From: Vibrio metoecus
Lineage (GTDB): Bacteria; Pseudomonadota; Gammaproteobacteria; Enterobacterales; Vibrionaceae
Assembly: GCF_009665255.1 (NCBI RefSeq)
Contig: NZ_CP035687.1
Location: forward strand, 620,001 to 684,000
Direction: 5' to 3'
DNA length: 64,000 nt
The notes beneath the pieces were generated by a model. That model was not told the DNA's origin. It was given only the letters and a program-made list of their open reading frames with translations, and ran no database searches. Shown one piece after another: positions 1-8,836 of this stretch (position 1 is its first letter; every line of letters starts with the position of its first letter). The translations under genes and the position numbers were made by a program.

Positions 1-921
1 ACCGCCGATGGTTTCTATGGTCGGCACCGCAAAAGGCAGCAACTTACCGTGAGTGGCAAGCTGGTTGAGTTGAGCGGGTGTAAAAGCTTCATAAGCCGAT
101 TGCGACATCGCGATCACTTTCTGACCATCATGAGTTTCTAGTTGCAGGATATTGCCGCAAAAGCAGTTCATCTGCTCAATCGAAATCGAAATTACCTGTT
201 TATCTTTAGCCAACGATTTTACGACAAATCGGCGCTCATATTCGGGGATCGCTTCATCGCAAATAACGCAGAAATGCTCACCTATCGCCATCATCACATT
301 GGTGTGATAAATCGGCGAGCCAGACGGCAATCGAGTTTGGAACGACACCACGCGCGAATAGCCGATCTGTTCGGCATACACTTCCAACACTTCACGATCG
401 CAGCGCTGTGAAAGCCCCGCATAAATGGTGCGATTGGGGTGATCCATTACCATCACTCCGGTACTTTCCAAAAACGCTTGCTGCTCCATAAACGCCAGCA
501 AAGAGTGCTGTTTTTTCACAGCAAAGCCTTGCTTTTGTAAGGTATCAACCAAAGCTTCAGGGCGCACTTCCAAACGGCGGTTTGCGCACGCCATTGGGAA
601 CAAAAATAGCTCGCCCGCTTCAGTGGTACTAAACCAGTTATTGGGGAATACCGCATCCGGCGTTTCGCTGTTCGCCAATGGATAATCAAATACCACAACA
701 TCAACGCCCGCTTGGCGAAGACCGTTTACCATGGCGTTAAACTCGGCCATAGCACGCTGCAAAATGGTTTCAGCGCTCAGTGCCAGCGGGTTTTGAAAGG
801 CATTATCTTGCGCGGTTTGCGCATTAAAGCCGAACTCTTTTGGCGGCACCATAACGACAGCGCGAGCCGTTTGTGCAACAGAGCGCGGAATCAACATATT
901 GGGTTGTAGATGAACATTCAT
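1..921 (-). CDS. ctlX: CtlX-type amidinotransferase/hydrolase, C-terminus cut by window edge
   Basis: An open minus-strand frame runs from ATG at 921 to the window edge (307 residues visible, usual family length about 310). It belongs to the amidinotransferase (pentein) fold. I read MNVHLQPNMLIPRS at the start, FPMACANRRLEVRPE mid-protein and the family motif SPIYHTNVMM carrying the active-site histidine. The last visible residues are TIETIGG, just before the Gly-rich segment that carries the catalytic cysteine in this family, so the nucleophile lies outside the window. CtlX proteins are associated with citrulline/arginine-type substrates; the exact substrate is inference. It stands alone here, oriented away from the ABC exporter on the right. 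Confidence 0.85.
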   Translation of the reverse strand, partial: MNVHLQPNMLIPRSVAQTARAVVMVPPKEFGFNAQTAQDNAFQNPLALSAETILQRAMAEFNAMVNGLRQAGVDVVVFDYPLANSETPDAVFPNNWFSTTEAGELFLFPMACANRRLEVRPEALVDTLQKQGFAVKKQHSLLAFMEQQAFLESTGVMVMDHPNRTIYAGLSQRCDREVLEVYAEQIGYSRVVSFQTRLPSGSPIYHTNVMMAIGEHFCVICDEAIPEYERRFVVKSLAKDKQVISISIEQMNCFCGNILQLETHDGQKVIAMSQSAYEAFTPAQLNQLATHGKLLPFAVPTIETIGG

Positions 922-1291
922 AATAGGCACTCATCACCGATTTCACCCCAAGAGTGTAAACAGAATGTTAACTAAAGATTTGCTGATTTTGATGAATTTC
1001 AATCGATAAATTTTATCTTTTTACTGGAAAAATGAATTATTACAGTCAAATTTTCTGGTGTTATGGATGACATCGGCTGGATTCACTTCAAAATAGCACG
1101 CCAAACGGATTGGCTCACACAACCGAAACCAAACGACTAGGAATGGCAGCTTCCAGTAGGAAGGGTATAACTTCAAGTCACCGATGGATAACGTTATACT
1201 GCTTCCGTTTTAACAGAAAATCACATTTTGGCGGACGCTCGAACGCGTGCTTTTCCTACTCTTCCGCCCTATTCACAGCAAGGATCTTCTC
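922..1291. other. Intergenic region between divergent ctlX and ABC exporter
   Basis: There is no convincing gene in these 370 bases. They should hold two divergent promoters. For the exporter, TATACT near 1195-1200 preceded 17 bases upstream by TTCAAG is a weak sigma-70 candidate. A copy of the short motif TAGGAAGGGTATAA occurs at about 1157-1170 and recurs at 7711-7724, where it forms the right end of a small repeat element. Confidence 0.4.
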
Positions 1292-3151
1292 ATGTTTAAG
1301 CTATTCGAAAGCTTTACCGAACCTTTCCCCAAAGGTGACCCACAACGTCCACCCGATACCTTGTGGGCATTCTGTCGTCACTATACTCGTGGTTTTGAAA
1401 AACCACTGATGGTGATGGCGTTACTCAGCACTTCAATCGCGATTATCGAGGTATCTCTGTTTGGCTTTATGGGCAAATTGGTGGACTGGCTTTCCACTAG
1501 CTCGCCAGACACCTTTTTAGTCGAGAATCAGAGCACACTGATTGGGCTAGGTTTACTGGTACTGATTGGTATGCCGATGTTGATCGCACTCTATTCATTG
1601 CTGATCCATCAAACACTCCTCGGCAATTACCCGATGTCAATCCGTTGGTTGGCGCACCGTTACCTGCTCAAACAAAGTGTGTCGTTTTATCAAGACGAAT
1701 TTGCAGGGCGCATCTCAACCAAAGTGATGCAAACGGCGCTCGCGGTTCGTGAAACCGTGATGAAAAGTCTCGATGTGTTTGTCTACGTGATGGTCTATTT
1801 CACCGCGATTGTGGTGATTTTGGCACAAGCCGATTGGCGCTTAATGATCCCGATGCTGATTTGGCTATCCATCTATGTCACGGTGCAAATGTATTACGTG
1901 CCTAAGCTGAAAAAAGTGGCTTCCGAGCAAGCCGATGCCCGCTCATTGATGACCGGACGCATTGTGGATAGCTACACCAACATCATGACGGTAAAGCTGT
2001 TTTCACACAGTCAACGTGAAACGCAATACGCCGAAGAAGGCATGCAAGATTTTCTGGGCACCGTCCATCGCCAAATGCGTTTGGTGACTGGCTTTAATAT
2101 TTGGGTAGAAATGGCCAACTACTTATTGGTGTTTACCATTGCAGCCCTGTCGATTTATCTCTGGACCACCAGCGCCATCAGCGTCGGTGCCATTGCAGTT
2201 GCAGTCAGTTTATCCTTACGTATCAACGGTATGTCTAAATGGATCATGTGGGAAGTTAGCGCCCTGTTTGAAAATATCGGGACCGTTGTGGACGGCATGA
2301 CCATGCTTGGCAAACCCATCACCGTCACCGACAAACCTGACGCTAAACCTTTGGTGGTTAAGCATGGCGGCATTACGTTTGATGATGTGAGCTTCCACTA
2401 CGGTGAAAACAAAGGCGTGATCAACCATCTCAATCTCAACATCAAACCGGGTGAAAAGGTCGGTTTAGTGGGGCGTTCAGGAGCCGGTAAATCGACCTTG
2501 GTGAACCTATTACTGCGTTTTCATGATGTGGAAAGCGGCCGGATTTTAATTGATGGTCAACCCATTTCGGAAGTGACCCAAGAATCGCTGCGCAGCAAAA
2601 TCGGCATGGTGACACAAGATACGTCACTGCTGCACCGCTCCATTCGCGACAACATTTTGTATGGAAATCCAAACGCCACCGAGGAGCAGCTTTTGAAAGC
2701 AACGGCGCAAGCCCACGCTCATGAGTTCATCCTCGGTTTGACCGATCCACATGGCAACAGTGGTTACGATGCACAGGTCGGTGAACGTGGCGTCAAACTC
2801 TCTGGTGGACAACGTCAGCGGGTTGCGATCTCTCGCGTACTGCTCAAAGATGCGCCACTGTTGGTGTTGGATGAAGCAACTTCCGCGCTCGATTCTGAAG
2901 TGGAAGCCGCGATTCAAGAGAGCCTCAATGAACTGATGCAGGGCAAAACCGTGATTGCGATTGCGCACCGTCTGTCGACCATCGCAGCGATGGATCGCCT
3001 GATCGTGCTCGATAAAGGCCAAATTGTTGAGCAAGGCTCGCATCAAGAGTTGATTGCACAAAACGGCATTTATGCTCACTTGTGGGCGCATCAAACCGGT
3101 GGCTTTATCGGTTGTGATGAAGACGAAGCGGAAGAAGCAATACTCGCGTAA
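1292..3151 (+). CDS. ABC exporter half-transporter (MsbA/MDR type)
   Basis: The 619-residue product fuses an N-terminal six-helix transmembrane domain (about residues 40-320) to a C-terminal ATPase domain. Walker A is GRSGAGKST (about 395-403), the signature is LSGGQRQR (about 502), Walker B is LLVLDEATSAL (about 523), and the switch histidine lies in AIAHRLST. This is the half-size, homodimeric exporter layout of lipid and multidrug transporters in the inner membrane; substrate unknown. I chose ATG 1292 because AAGGA lies at proper spacing, rather than a longer frame from 1247. It is monocistronic, followed by a terminator. Confidence 0.88.
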   Translation: MFKLFESFTEPFPKGDPQRPPDTLWAFCRHYTRGFEKPLMVMALLSTSIAIIEVSLFGFMGKLVDWLSTSSPDTFLVENQSTLIGLGLLVLIGMPMLIALYSLLIHQTLLGNYPMSIRWLAHRYLLKQSVSFYQDEFAGRISTKVMQTALAVRETVMKSLDVFVYVMVYFTAIVVILAQADWRLMIPMLIWLSIYVTVQMYYVPKLKKVASEQADARSLMTGRIVDSYTNIMTVKLFSHSQRETQYAEEGMQDFLGTVHRQMRLVTGFNIWVEMANYLLVFTIAALSIYLWTTSAISVGAIAVAVSLSLRINGMSKWIMWEVSALFENIGTVVDGMTMLGKPITVTDKPDAKPLVVKHGGITFDDVSFHYGENKGVINHLNLNIKPGEKVGLVGRSGAGKSTLVNLLLRFHDVESGRILIDGQPISEVTQESLRSKIGMVTQDTSLLHRSIRDNILYGNPNATEEQLLKATAQAHAHEFILGLTDPHGNSGYDAQVGERGVKLSGGQRQRVAISRVLLKDAPLLVLDEATSALDSEVEAAIQESLNELMQGKTVIAIAHRLSTIAAMDRLIVLDKGQIVEQGSHQELIAQNGIYAHLWAHQTGGFIGCDEDEAEEAILA

Positions 3152-3170
3152 TTCCAATCAGCACAGAATA

Positions 3171-3198
3171 AGCCCGCGACCATTCGCGGGCTTTCCTC
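3171..3198 (+). terminator. Rho-independent terminator after ABC exporter
   Basis: A 9-bp perfect stem (AGCCCGCGA / TCGCGGGCT, 3171-3192) with a 4-base loop is followed by a T-rich run. Confidence 0.85.
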
Positions 3199-3281
3199 TT
3201 TCAGGGCTTTTGACTTAGAATTTCGCTACTTTTTCCATGCATTAACCGAGAAGCACTTGGCCGCTATGCCAAGGTAAGACT

Positions 3282-4007
3282 TTGAGTAACTTAGAGAACA
3301 CTATGAATAAAAGCCTTATTACCAATGTAGTGGCGCTGGCCCTGATGGGTGTCGGCTATTTCCTGCCTAACCACTATGCCTTTTATGCGGGGCTGTTTGC
3401 CTTTTCCGGCGCGATCACCAACTGGCTCGCCATCCATATGCTGTTTGAAAAAGTGCCGGGGCTGTATGGCTCCGGCGTGATTCCCGCACGTTTTGAAGAT
3501 TTCAAAGCCGCCATCAAAAATCTGATGATGGAGCAGTTTTTTACCGATACCAATATCGACCGCTTCCTCAATAAAGAGATGAATGGCGCGCTGAACCTTG
3601 ATTTGCAACCGGTGATCGCCAAAGTCGATTTCAACCCGACCTTTGATTCGCTCGTCGAAGTGATAAGCCAATCCTCCTTTGGTGGCATGCTGGCGATGTT
3701 TGGCGGCGCGACCGCGCTTGAACCACTGAAACAGCCCTTTGTGGAGAAGATGCAAACAGCGCTTGTCGAGATGAGCCAAAGCGAGTCAGTACGTGAAGCC
3801 CTAAAAGGGCAACTCGAATCCCCCGCGATGCTGGATGAAATCAAAGCCAATATCGAAGGCATCATCGATCAGCGCTTAAATGAACTGACCCCACAGTTGG
3901 TCAAAGAGATCGTGCAGAAGATGATCAAAGAGCATCTAGGCTGGCTGGTGATTTGGGGCGGTGTGTTTGGTGGCTTGATTGGCCTTGTTTCCGCGGCTTT
4001 GGTTTAA
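3282..4007 (+). CDS. DUF445 family inner-membrane protein
   Basis: The 241-residue protein has an N-terminal hydrophobic stretch with the DUF445-like pattern GAITNWLAIHMLF (about residues 43-55), a helical middle with many Met/Gln/Glu, and a C-terminal membrane segment (WLVIWGGVFGGLIGLVSAALV, at the very end). DUF445 members are membrane-anchored proteins of unknown function. Two starts compete: TTG 3282, preceded by AAGGTAAG at good spacing, and ATG 3303, with only a weak GAG. I give the longer form on ribosome-site grounds. It is monocistronic between two terminators. Confidence 0.75.
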   Translation: MSNLENTMNKSLITNVVALALMGVGYFLPNHYAFYAGLFAFSGAITNWLAIHMLFEKVPGLYGSGVIPARFEDFKAAIKNLMMEQFFTDTNIDRFLNKEMNGALNLDLQPVIAKVDFNPTFDSLVEVISQSSFGGMLAMFGGATALEPLKQPFVEKMQTALVEMSQSESVREALKGQLESPAMLDEIKANIEGIIDQRLNELTPQLVKEIVQKMIKEHLGWLVIWGGVFGGLIGLVSAALV

Positions 4008-4040
4008 CTTTGGTTTAAATATCCGCACTGTAAACCTAAA

Positions 4041-4068
4041 AAATCAGCCCCAATAGTGGGGCTGATTT
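4041..4068. terminator. Bidirectional terminator between DUF445 gene and nemA
   Basis: A perfect 12-bp inverted repeat (AAATCAGCCCCA and its complement) with a 4-base loop has A and T tracts on both sides. It serves the two convergent genes. Confidence 0.88.
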
Positions 4069-4096
4069 TATCAATAAAGAAAGGTGAAATACCGAC

Positions 4097-5140
4097 TTAG
4101 TAAAGCTCCGTTAACATCGAATCTTGGTACGCTTTTAGCTCTTCACCCTTTTGAACACGGGCGATGTAATCTGGGTTAGCGATAAATGGACGACCAATCG
4201 CGAGCAGATCAAACTCATTATTTTCAATCGCAGTCGCACCCGTTTCTGCGCTAAAACCACCCACACCCATCAGCGTTTTTGAGTAGTGCTGACGCAAGTA
4301 AGTGGACACTCGACCACCTAAGAAATCAAAGGTCACGCTGTCATCAAACATCCCTTCATGCAGATAGGCCAAATTGCGCTTTTCCAACTCAGGCAGTAAA
4401 TAATCAAACACTTCACGATCACGCGGGTCCGCTTTGATATTGAAATACGCCCCCGGAGACACACGCAGCGCAGTGCGCTCTGCGCCAATACGAGCGATCA
4501 CCGCATCCACTACTTCCAAAGCAAAACGCGCCATATTGGCCGGCGTTTCACCGTACTCATCGCTGCGTTGGTTAGAATCAAAATGCAGGAACTGGTCGAT
4601 GAGATAGCCGTTCGCGCCATGAATCTCGACTCCATCAAAACCCGCCAAGCGTGCATTTTCCGCCGCTTGTGCGTAATCGGCCACCAGTTGCTTGATCTCC
4701 GCTTGGCTCGCCGCTTTTGGTACTGTGTACTGCAATTCACGGCGGCGTGGCACGCTGCCTTCGACACCGAGAGCTGAAGGCGCTAGAACGTATTCACCCG
4801 CAAAAAAGGCAGGGTGAGCCACGCGTCCGGTATGCCATAACTGAGCGAAAATCTTACCGCCATTGGCATGCACGGCATCCGTTACTTTTTTCCAACCAGC
4901 AATTTGCGCTTGCGTAAACAGCCCTGGAGTGTTCGGGTAACCTTGAGCATCGGGGCGAATAATGGTGGCTTCGGAAATGATCAGCCCAGCATCTGCACGG
5001 CGTGCGTAATACGCCACCATGGCATCGGTCGGCACCAAATCATCATCAGCCATACAGCGCGTCAGTGGCGCCATCGCAATTCGGTTGTTTAAGGTAATCA
5101 CATCGTTGAGCGCGTATGGCTGAAAAAGAATATCGGTCAT
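4097..5140 (-). CDS. nemA: Old yellow enzyme family FMN ene-reductase (NemA)
   Basis: The 347-residue TIM-barrel flavoprotein carries the OYE signatures NRIAMAPLTRC (about 19-29), HTGRV, HGANGYLIDQFL (about 174-185, with the active-site His-Asn pair and downstream Tyr) and SDEYG. NemA reduces activated double bonds such as N-ethylmaleimide and other electrophiles with NADPH in the cytoplasm. It is divergent from a TetR-type gene that matches the nemR arrangement, with palindromic operators between them. ATG 5140 has AAGGACAA upstream. Length is normal. Confidence 0.92.
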   Translation of the reverse strand: MTDILFQPYALNDVITLNNRIAMAPLTRCMADDDLVPTDAMVAYYARRADAGLIISEATIIRPDAQGYPNTPGLFTQAQIAGWKKVTDAVHANGGKIFAQLWHTGRVAHPAFFAGEYVLAPSALGVEGSVPRRRELQYTVPKAASQAEIKQLVADYAQAAENARLAGFDGVEIHGANGYLIDQFLHFDSNQRSDEYGETPANMARFALEVVDAVIARIGAERTALRVSPGAYFNIKADPRDREVFDYLLPELEKRNLAYLHEGMFDDSVTFDFLGGRVSTYLRQHYSKTLMGVGGFSAETGATAIENNEFDLLAIGRPFIANPDYIARVQKGEELKAYQDSMLTELY

Positions 5141-5182
5141 TTGAGTTGTCCTTTGGTTGTCTGTTGCGCTTATGCTAGATCA

Positions 5183-5224
5183 TTCTTGAACAATCGTTCA
5201 AGAACTTTTTTGAATGAACGTTCA
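5183..5224. promoter_or_regulatory. Two palindromic operators in the nemA-nemR intergenic region
   Basis: Site 1 (5183-5204) has perfect 9-bp arms TTCTTGAAC and GTTCAAGAA around AATC. Site 2 (5215-5224) is the perfect palindrome TGAACGTTCA. Both share the half-site TGAAC. They lie between the divergent nemA and TetR genes, so they are the expected targets of that repressor. The binding itself is inference. Confidence 0.8.
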
Positions 5225-5289
5225 AGATACTTTGTCATCGACTCGGTTTAGCGCTAGAATCGCGCCATGTTCGATGAAGAGAGTGTGTT

Positions 5290-5865
5290 GTGCGAGTAGC
5301 TGAATTTGACCGAGAGCAGGTGTTGCGATCCGCGATGGATGAATTTATGTCCAAAGGATTCAACAAAACCAGCATGCAAGATTTAAAACGCGTGACCGGT
5401 TTACACCCCGGCTCGATTTACTGCGCGTTTGAAAATAAGCGCGGTTTGCTGATTGCCGCCCTTGAGCAATACACCAAACAACGCGTCTCGGAATTTAATG
5501 CGATTTTCGCCGCACATCCCACCATCTTAGCGGGATTAGAGCAGTACATGGCGATGGTCGTTGATGAGTGCGAACGCGATGAGATCAAAGATTGCTTGCT
5601 GCAAAAAGCGCTCAATGAACTCTCTTGTCAGGATGAAGAAGTCGAAACGCTGATCCGCGCCACAGTGGGTACTTGGAAGCAAGGCATGCTTGCGCAATTA
5701 CAAGAAGCACAGCAGCGCGGCGAGATAAACCCAGACAGTGACTGCGTGCTGCTCACCGAATATTTGGTGATGGGCATTTATGGTTTGCGCTCGTTTGCCC
5801 ACACTCGGCCGGAAAAAGGCTTACTCAGAAAGCTCGCCGATAAACTGTTGAACGCGATTCGCTGA
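5290..5865 (+). CDS. nemR: TetR/AcrR-family repressor (NemR-like)
   Basis: The 191-residue protein has an N-terminal helix-turn-helix (about 10-55: VLRSAMDEFMSKGF, TSMQDLKRVTGL, SIYCAFENKRGL) and a C-terminal ligand domain. Cysteines at about residues 48, 95, 101 and 113 are candidates for electrophile or hypochlorite sensing, as known for NemR; I did not map the E. coli sensor cysteine exactly. The start is GTG 5290 with GAAGAGAG upstream. The divergent position to nemA and the palindromes between them support autoregulation and control of nemA. Confidence 0.82.
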   Translation: MRVAEFDREQVLRSAMDEFMSKGFNKTSMQDLKRVTGLHPGSIYCAFENKRGLLIAALEQYTKQRVSEFNAIFAAHPTILAGLEQYMAMVVDECERDEIKDCLLQKALNELSCQDEEVETLIRATVGTWKQGMLAQLQEAQQRGEINPDSDCVLLTEYLVMGIYGLRSFAHTRPEKGLLRKLADKLLNAIR

Positions 5866-5891
5866 TCCGCCAATGTTGGTCGTTCTGATAA

Positions 5892-5921
5892 AAAAGCCAC
5901 AGATACGATCTGTGGCTTTTC
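5892..5921. terminator. Bidirectional terminator between nemR and LysE-family gene
   Basis: A 13-bp stem AAAAGCCACAGAT / ATCTGTGGCTTTT sits between two convergent genes. Confidence 0.85.
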
Positions 5922-5936
5922 ACTTTTTTGGCGATA

Positions 5937-6566
5937 TCACACAAAATCGCTGAGCATCCAGAGCGCTAGCAGCAAAAAAACCGCGCCCATCACTTTGTGC
6001 TGATAAGTGCGAAAACGCTGATTGTCGACCAGCGAGCGACCAAACACGCCAATCAAAGCCACCAGCAGCAGATTAAACAGCAAGCCGCACACATTCAGTA
6101 CCATACCCAGCGCGAACATCTGTTCGGCAGAGCTGGCTGCGATATTGGTTGAAACAAACTGCGGCAAAAACAGCACAAAGAACACCAAGGCTTTGGGGTT
6201 CAGCAAATTACTCACTAAAGCGCGTTGGTAAAAGGTTTTTGCTACCGCTTGTGACTCATCCAAGGTGGGCGCTTGCGCTGCATCGGCGCGTAGGCAATCC
6301 CACGCCATTTTGAGCAGGTATGCTCCCCCCAACAAATGCAGCACATTGAGCGCCAACGGGTTCATGGCAATCAGTGCAGAAACCCCGAGCGCCGCGAGTA
6401 AGGTTAAAATCATCCCTGATGTGGCATTGCCCAAGCTGGCAAACAAACCGACTCGGCGTCCGTAGCTCATACTAGAGCTCGCAATCAGCAGCATATCTGG
6501 CCCTGGGATCAGCAACAGCGCCAATACCGCGGTGAGATAAACTGGTAATACCGAAACATCAATCAT
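5937..6566 (-). CDS. LysE/RhtB family amino-acid exporter
   Basis: This 209-residue, five- to six-helix inner-membrane protein carries the LysE signature LIPGPDMLLI (about 19-28) and the second conserved segment NLLNPKALVFFV (about 121-132). The family exports amino acids or their analogues by proton exchange. The gene is divergent from an AraC regulator, a common arrangement in which the regulator senses the substrate and drives the exporter. The actual substrate cannot be told from sequence. Confidence 0.86.
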   Translation of the reverse strand: MIDVSVLPVYLTAVLALLLIPGPDMLLIASSSMSYGRRVGLFASLGNATSGMILTLLAALGVSALIAMNPLALNVLHLLGGAYLLKMAWDCLRADAAQAPTLDESQAVAKTFYQRALVSNLLNPKALVFFVLFLPQFVSTNIAASSAEQMFALGMVLNVCGLLFNLLLVALIGVFGRSLVDNQRFRTYQHKVMGAVFLLLALWMLSDFV

Positions 6567-6705
6567 GTTGAAAATCTTGTTAAAGCTGGAAAACGGCGGA
6601 TTTTATAGGAGACATACCGCCATTTCCATATGAAAGATAATCCAAATAAACTCATTTCTAGCCAGAGATAAAATAGTGCGGATTTCGATTAATACAAAAG
6701 CGCAA

Positions 6706-6717
6706 TTTTGTACAAAA
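6706..6717. promoter_or_regulatory. Palindrome TTTTGTACAAAA between LysE exporter and AraC gene
   Basis: A perfect 12-bp palindrome lies in the shared divergent control region, about 50 bases upstream of the AraC start. It could be an operator; this is inference only. Confidence 0.3.
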
Positions 6718-6769
6718 ATTTTCCTGCACTTTGCAGTAGACTCATTAGGGAAAAGCACAAGGAAGCGTG

Positions 6770-7600
6770 ATGGGCGACTCAGCAGGCAAAATTAAAGAAC
6801 AAGCAAAATTTCAGATTGCCGAAGAGTTTGGCGGCCTAGAGCTGCTCGATGCGCAATACGAAACGCAGAATTTTTCTCGCCACAGCCATGAAGGCTATAC
6901 CGTGGGAGTGATTGAGCGCGGTGCACAATCTTTCTACCGCACCGGCGGCACCCATATTGCGCCGCAAGACAGCATTATTTTGGTCAACGCCGATGAAGTG
7001 CACACCGGACACTCCGCCGTCGAAGGTGGTTGGGCGTACAAAGCCATGTACCCACTGCCCGAGCAGTTTGCCACGGTTGCCAAAGAGATTGGCGCCAATA
7101 CCGGCGCGCCTTATTTTCCACAAGCGGTGGTGTATGACCCCGAACTCGCGAGCCAACTGCGCTTAGTGTTTGAAACCCTTGAGAAATCGACTAACCGCTT
7201 GCTACGTGAAACCCTGATTTACGCCAGCTTAGTCAAGCTGATGACACGCCACGGCCGCACAGCGCCAAAGGCTGATCAACCGCTATCTGCACTACGCCCA
7301 TTATTGCTAGTTAAAGAGTTTCTGGATGATTTTCCGCAGGCCGATGTTTCACTCGAAGAGCTGGCACAACTGGCGGGATTAAGTCCTTTTCATCTGGTGC
7401 GTACCTTTCAAAAACAGTTTGGTTTGCCACCCCACGCTTATCAAATCCAAGCCCGCTTGCGCCTCGCGAAAACCCTTTTAAAGCAAGGCGTGAGTATCTC
7501 AGAAACCGCGCAAGAGTGTGGCTTTCACGATCAAAGCCATCTGCATCGCCACTTTAAAAAAGCGCTCGGCATCACCCCAAAACAGTACGCAAGACCTTAG
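6770..7600 (+). CDS. AraC-family transcriptional regulator
   Basis: The 276-residue protein has an N-terminal cupin-like sensing domain (HSHEGYTVGVIERG, about 37-50; a later DEVHTG) and a C-terminal pair of AraC helix-turn-helix motifs (about 180-276: VSLEELAQLAGLSPFHLVRTF and ISETAQECGFHDQSHLHRHF). It probably controls the divergent LysE exporter and possibly azlCD downstream. ATG 6770 is preferred to GTG 6767 because AAGGA at 6758-6762 then has normal spacing. Confidence 0.88.
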   Translation: MGDSAGKIKEQAKFQIAEEFGGLELLDAQYETQNFSRHSHEGYTVGVIERGAQSFYRTGGTHIAPQDSIILVNADEVHTGHSAVEGGWAYKAMYPLPEQFATVAKEIGANTGAPYFPQAVVYDPELASQLRLVFETLEKSTNRLLRETLIYASLVKLMTRHGRTAPKADQPLSALRPLLLVKEFLDDFPQADVSLEELAQLAGLSPFHLVRTFQKQFGLPPHAYQIQARLRLAKTLLKQGVSISETAQECGFHDQSHLHRHFKKALGITPKQYARP

Positions 7601-7684
7601 ATAATCAGCACTCGTCACCTGCACGCTACCGCGCAAGATTATCCAAGCTTATCGGCTTATCCCTGTGTTCTGATAACCCTGACG

Positions 7685-7723
7685 ATACCCAAATCTCTTG
7701 GAGTTTCAGGTAGGAAGGGTATA
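7685..7723. repeat. Short imperfect repeat with ATACCC...GGGTAT ends
   Basis: A 39-bp intergenic segment begins with ATACCCAAA, contains CTTGGAGTTTCAGGTAGGAAG and ends GGGTAT, so its ends are inverted repeats. The segment resembles the ends of a larger intergenic repeat seen in many Vibrio genomes (recalled, not searched). Related pieces lie near 1157-1170 (right end) and 22656-22666 (left end). Confidence 0.45.
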
Positions 7724-7751
7724 AGGTTTTCTTCTATAAATTGGAAAGAGT

Positions 7752-8471
7752 ATGAATAGCCAAGTGTTAACCATTGATGATTCACCTACCCCCACCCGGC
7801 TGTTTTGGCAGGGCACAGTCGCTATGCTGCCGTTGAGCATTGCGGTATTACCTTGGGGTTTACTGGCCGGCTCGTTTGCGATTGAAGCGGGGTTATCGGT
7901 CATCGAGAGCCAAGCCTTGTCTGCAATCTTGTTTGCAGGAGCGGCACAGTTAGTCGCTATCGGCATGTTTAAAACGGGGGCGGGGTTACTGAGTTTGTTG
8001 ATAGCCACTTTTTTTATTACCTCACGCCATTTTCTGTACAGCGTATCAATGCGCAGCAAAATCAGCCCATTACCCTTGCGCTGGCGGCTGACACTGGGCT
8101 TTTTGCTCACCGATGAGCTGTTTGCGATTTGCGGCGCGCAGTCCGACAAGCAGTTTAATCGCTGGTATGCGTTAGGCGCAGGGCTGAGTTTTTATCTGAT
8201 TTGGAATTTAGCCAGCTTGGTCGGCATTGTCGCAGGCAGCTATCTGCCCGATCTCAATCAGTGGGGATTGGAATTCGCGGTCGCCGCCACTTTCATCGCG
8301 ATTGTGATCCCGAATATCAAAAGCTGGCCTGTGCTGATTTCGGTACTAACCGCCTTGGTGTTATCAGTGTTACTCACCGTGATGGGGATTGAAGGCAGCC
8401 TAATGTTCGCCAGTATTGGCGCCATGCTCGCCGGCTACGGTACTGAACGTTTATTAGGAGCTCACCCATGA
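7752..8471 (+). CDS. azlC: AzlC family branched-chain amino acid exporter, large subunit
   Basis: The 239-residue inner-membrane protein has multiple hydrophobic helices and AzlC-type segments (MLPLSIAVLPWGLLAG, about 25-40; TSRHFLYSVSMR, about 96-107; LTDELFAI). With AzlD it forms a two-subunit exporter of branched-chain or similar amino acids. Its stop overlaps the next start (ATGA), so translation is coupled. GAAAGAG precedes the ATG at 7752. Confidence 0.88.
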   Translation: MNSQVLTIDDSPTPTRLFWQGTVAMLPLSIAVLPWGLLAGSFAIEAGLSVIESQALSAILFAGAAQLVAIGMFKTGAGLLSLLIATFFITSRHFLYSVSMRSKISPLPLRWRLTLGFLLTDELFAICGAQSDKQFNRWYALGAGLSFYLIWNLASLVGIVAGSYLPDLNQWGLEFAVAATFIAIVIPNIKSWPVLISVLTALVLSVLLTVMGIEGSLMFASIGAMLAGYGTERLLGAHP

Positions 8472-8785
8472 TCATGCTTTCGATATTCGCGATGACGGCA
8501 CTGGTGTTTCTCAGCCGTTATCTGTTTCTTGAACCTAAGCTGCCCCTGCGTTTGAGCCCCACGTTGCAACGCTTACTTAGCTACTCTGGGCCTGCGGTGC
8601 TCACCGCGATTTGGGCACCAATTGTGTTTATGCCGGAAAAAACCTTGTGGCTAGAGTGGCACAACCCCTATCTTCTCGCCGCACTGCTTTCTGGTTTACT
8701 GGCTTGGTTAAGCAAAAATGTCCTGCTGACGACCGTCGTGGGGATGGGGAGTTTCTTACTGCTCAAGCTGGTGGTATTAGCTTAA
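8468..8785 (+). CDS. azlD: AzlD family transporter small subunit
   Basis: The 105-residue, four-helix membrane protein is typical in size for AzlD, with the family pattern TALVFLSRYLFL at residues 9-20 and LLSYSGPAVLTAIWAP in the middle. It overlaps azlC by 4 bases and is expected to form the transporter with it. A GC-rich hairpin without a clear T tract (8783-8805) follows. Confidence 0.86.
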   Translation: MIMLSIFAMTALVFLSRYLFLEPKLPLRLSPTLQRLLSYSGPAVLTAIWAPIVFMPEKTLWLEWHNPYLLAALLSGLLAWLSKNVLLTTVVGMGSFLLLKLVVLA

Positions 8786-8836
8786 GCCCGTAAGAAACGG
8801 GCTTAGTGTATGTTAGGAGAGAGGGTGAAAGTTCGG

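Noticed and set aside
1110..1409. 99-codon frame before and across the ABC exporter start
   Set aside because: It is out of frame with the exporter and overlaps its well-supported N-terminus; no RBS.
2624..3157. 177-codon open frame on the minus strand
   Set aside because: It lies fully across from the ATPase domain of the ABC exporter, whose motifs are clear. It has no family features or ribosome site.
3291..3865. Two 160-codon minus-strand frames
   Set aside because: They are antisense to the DUF445 gene and have no own promoter, RBS or recognisable domain.
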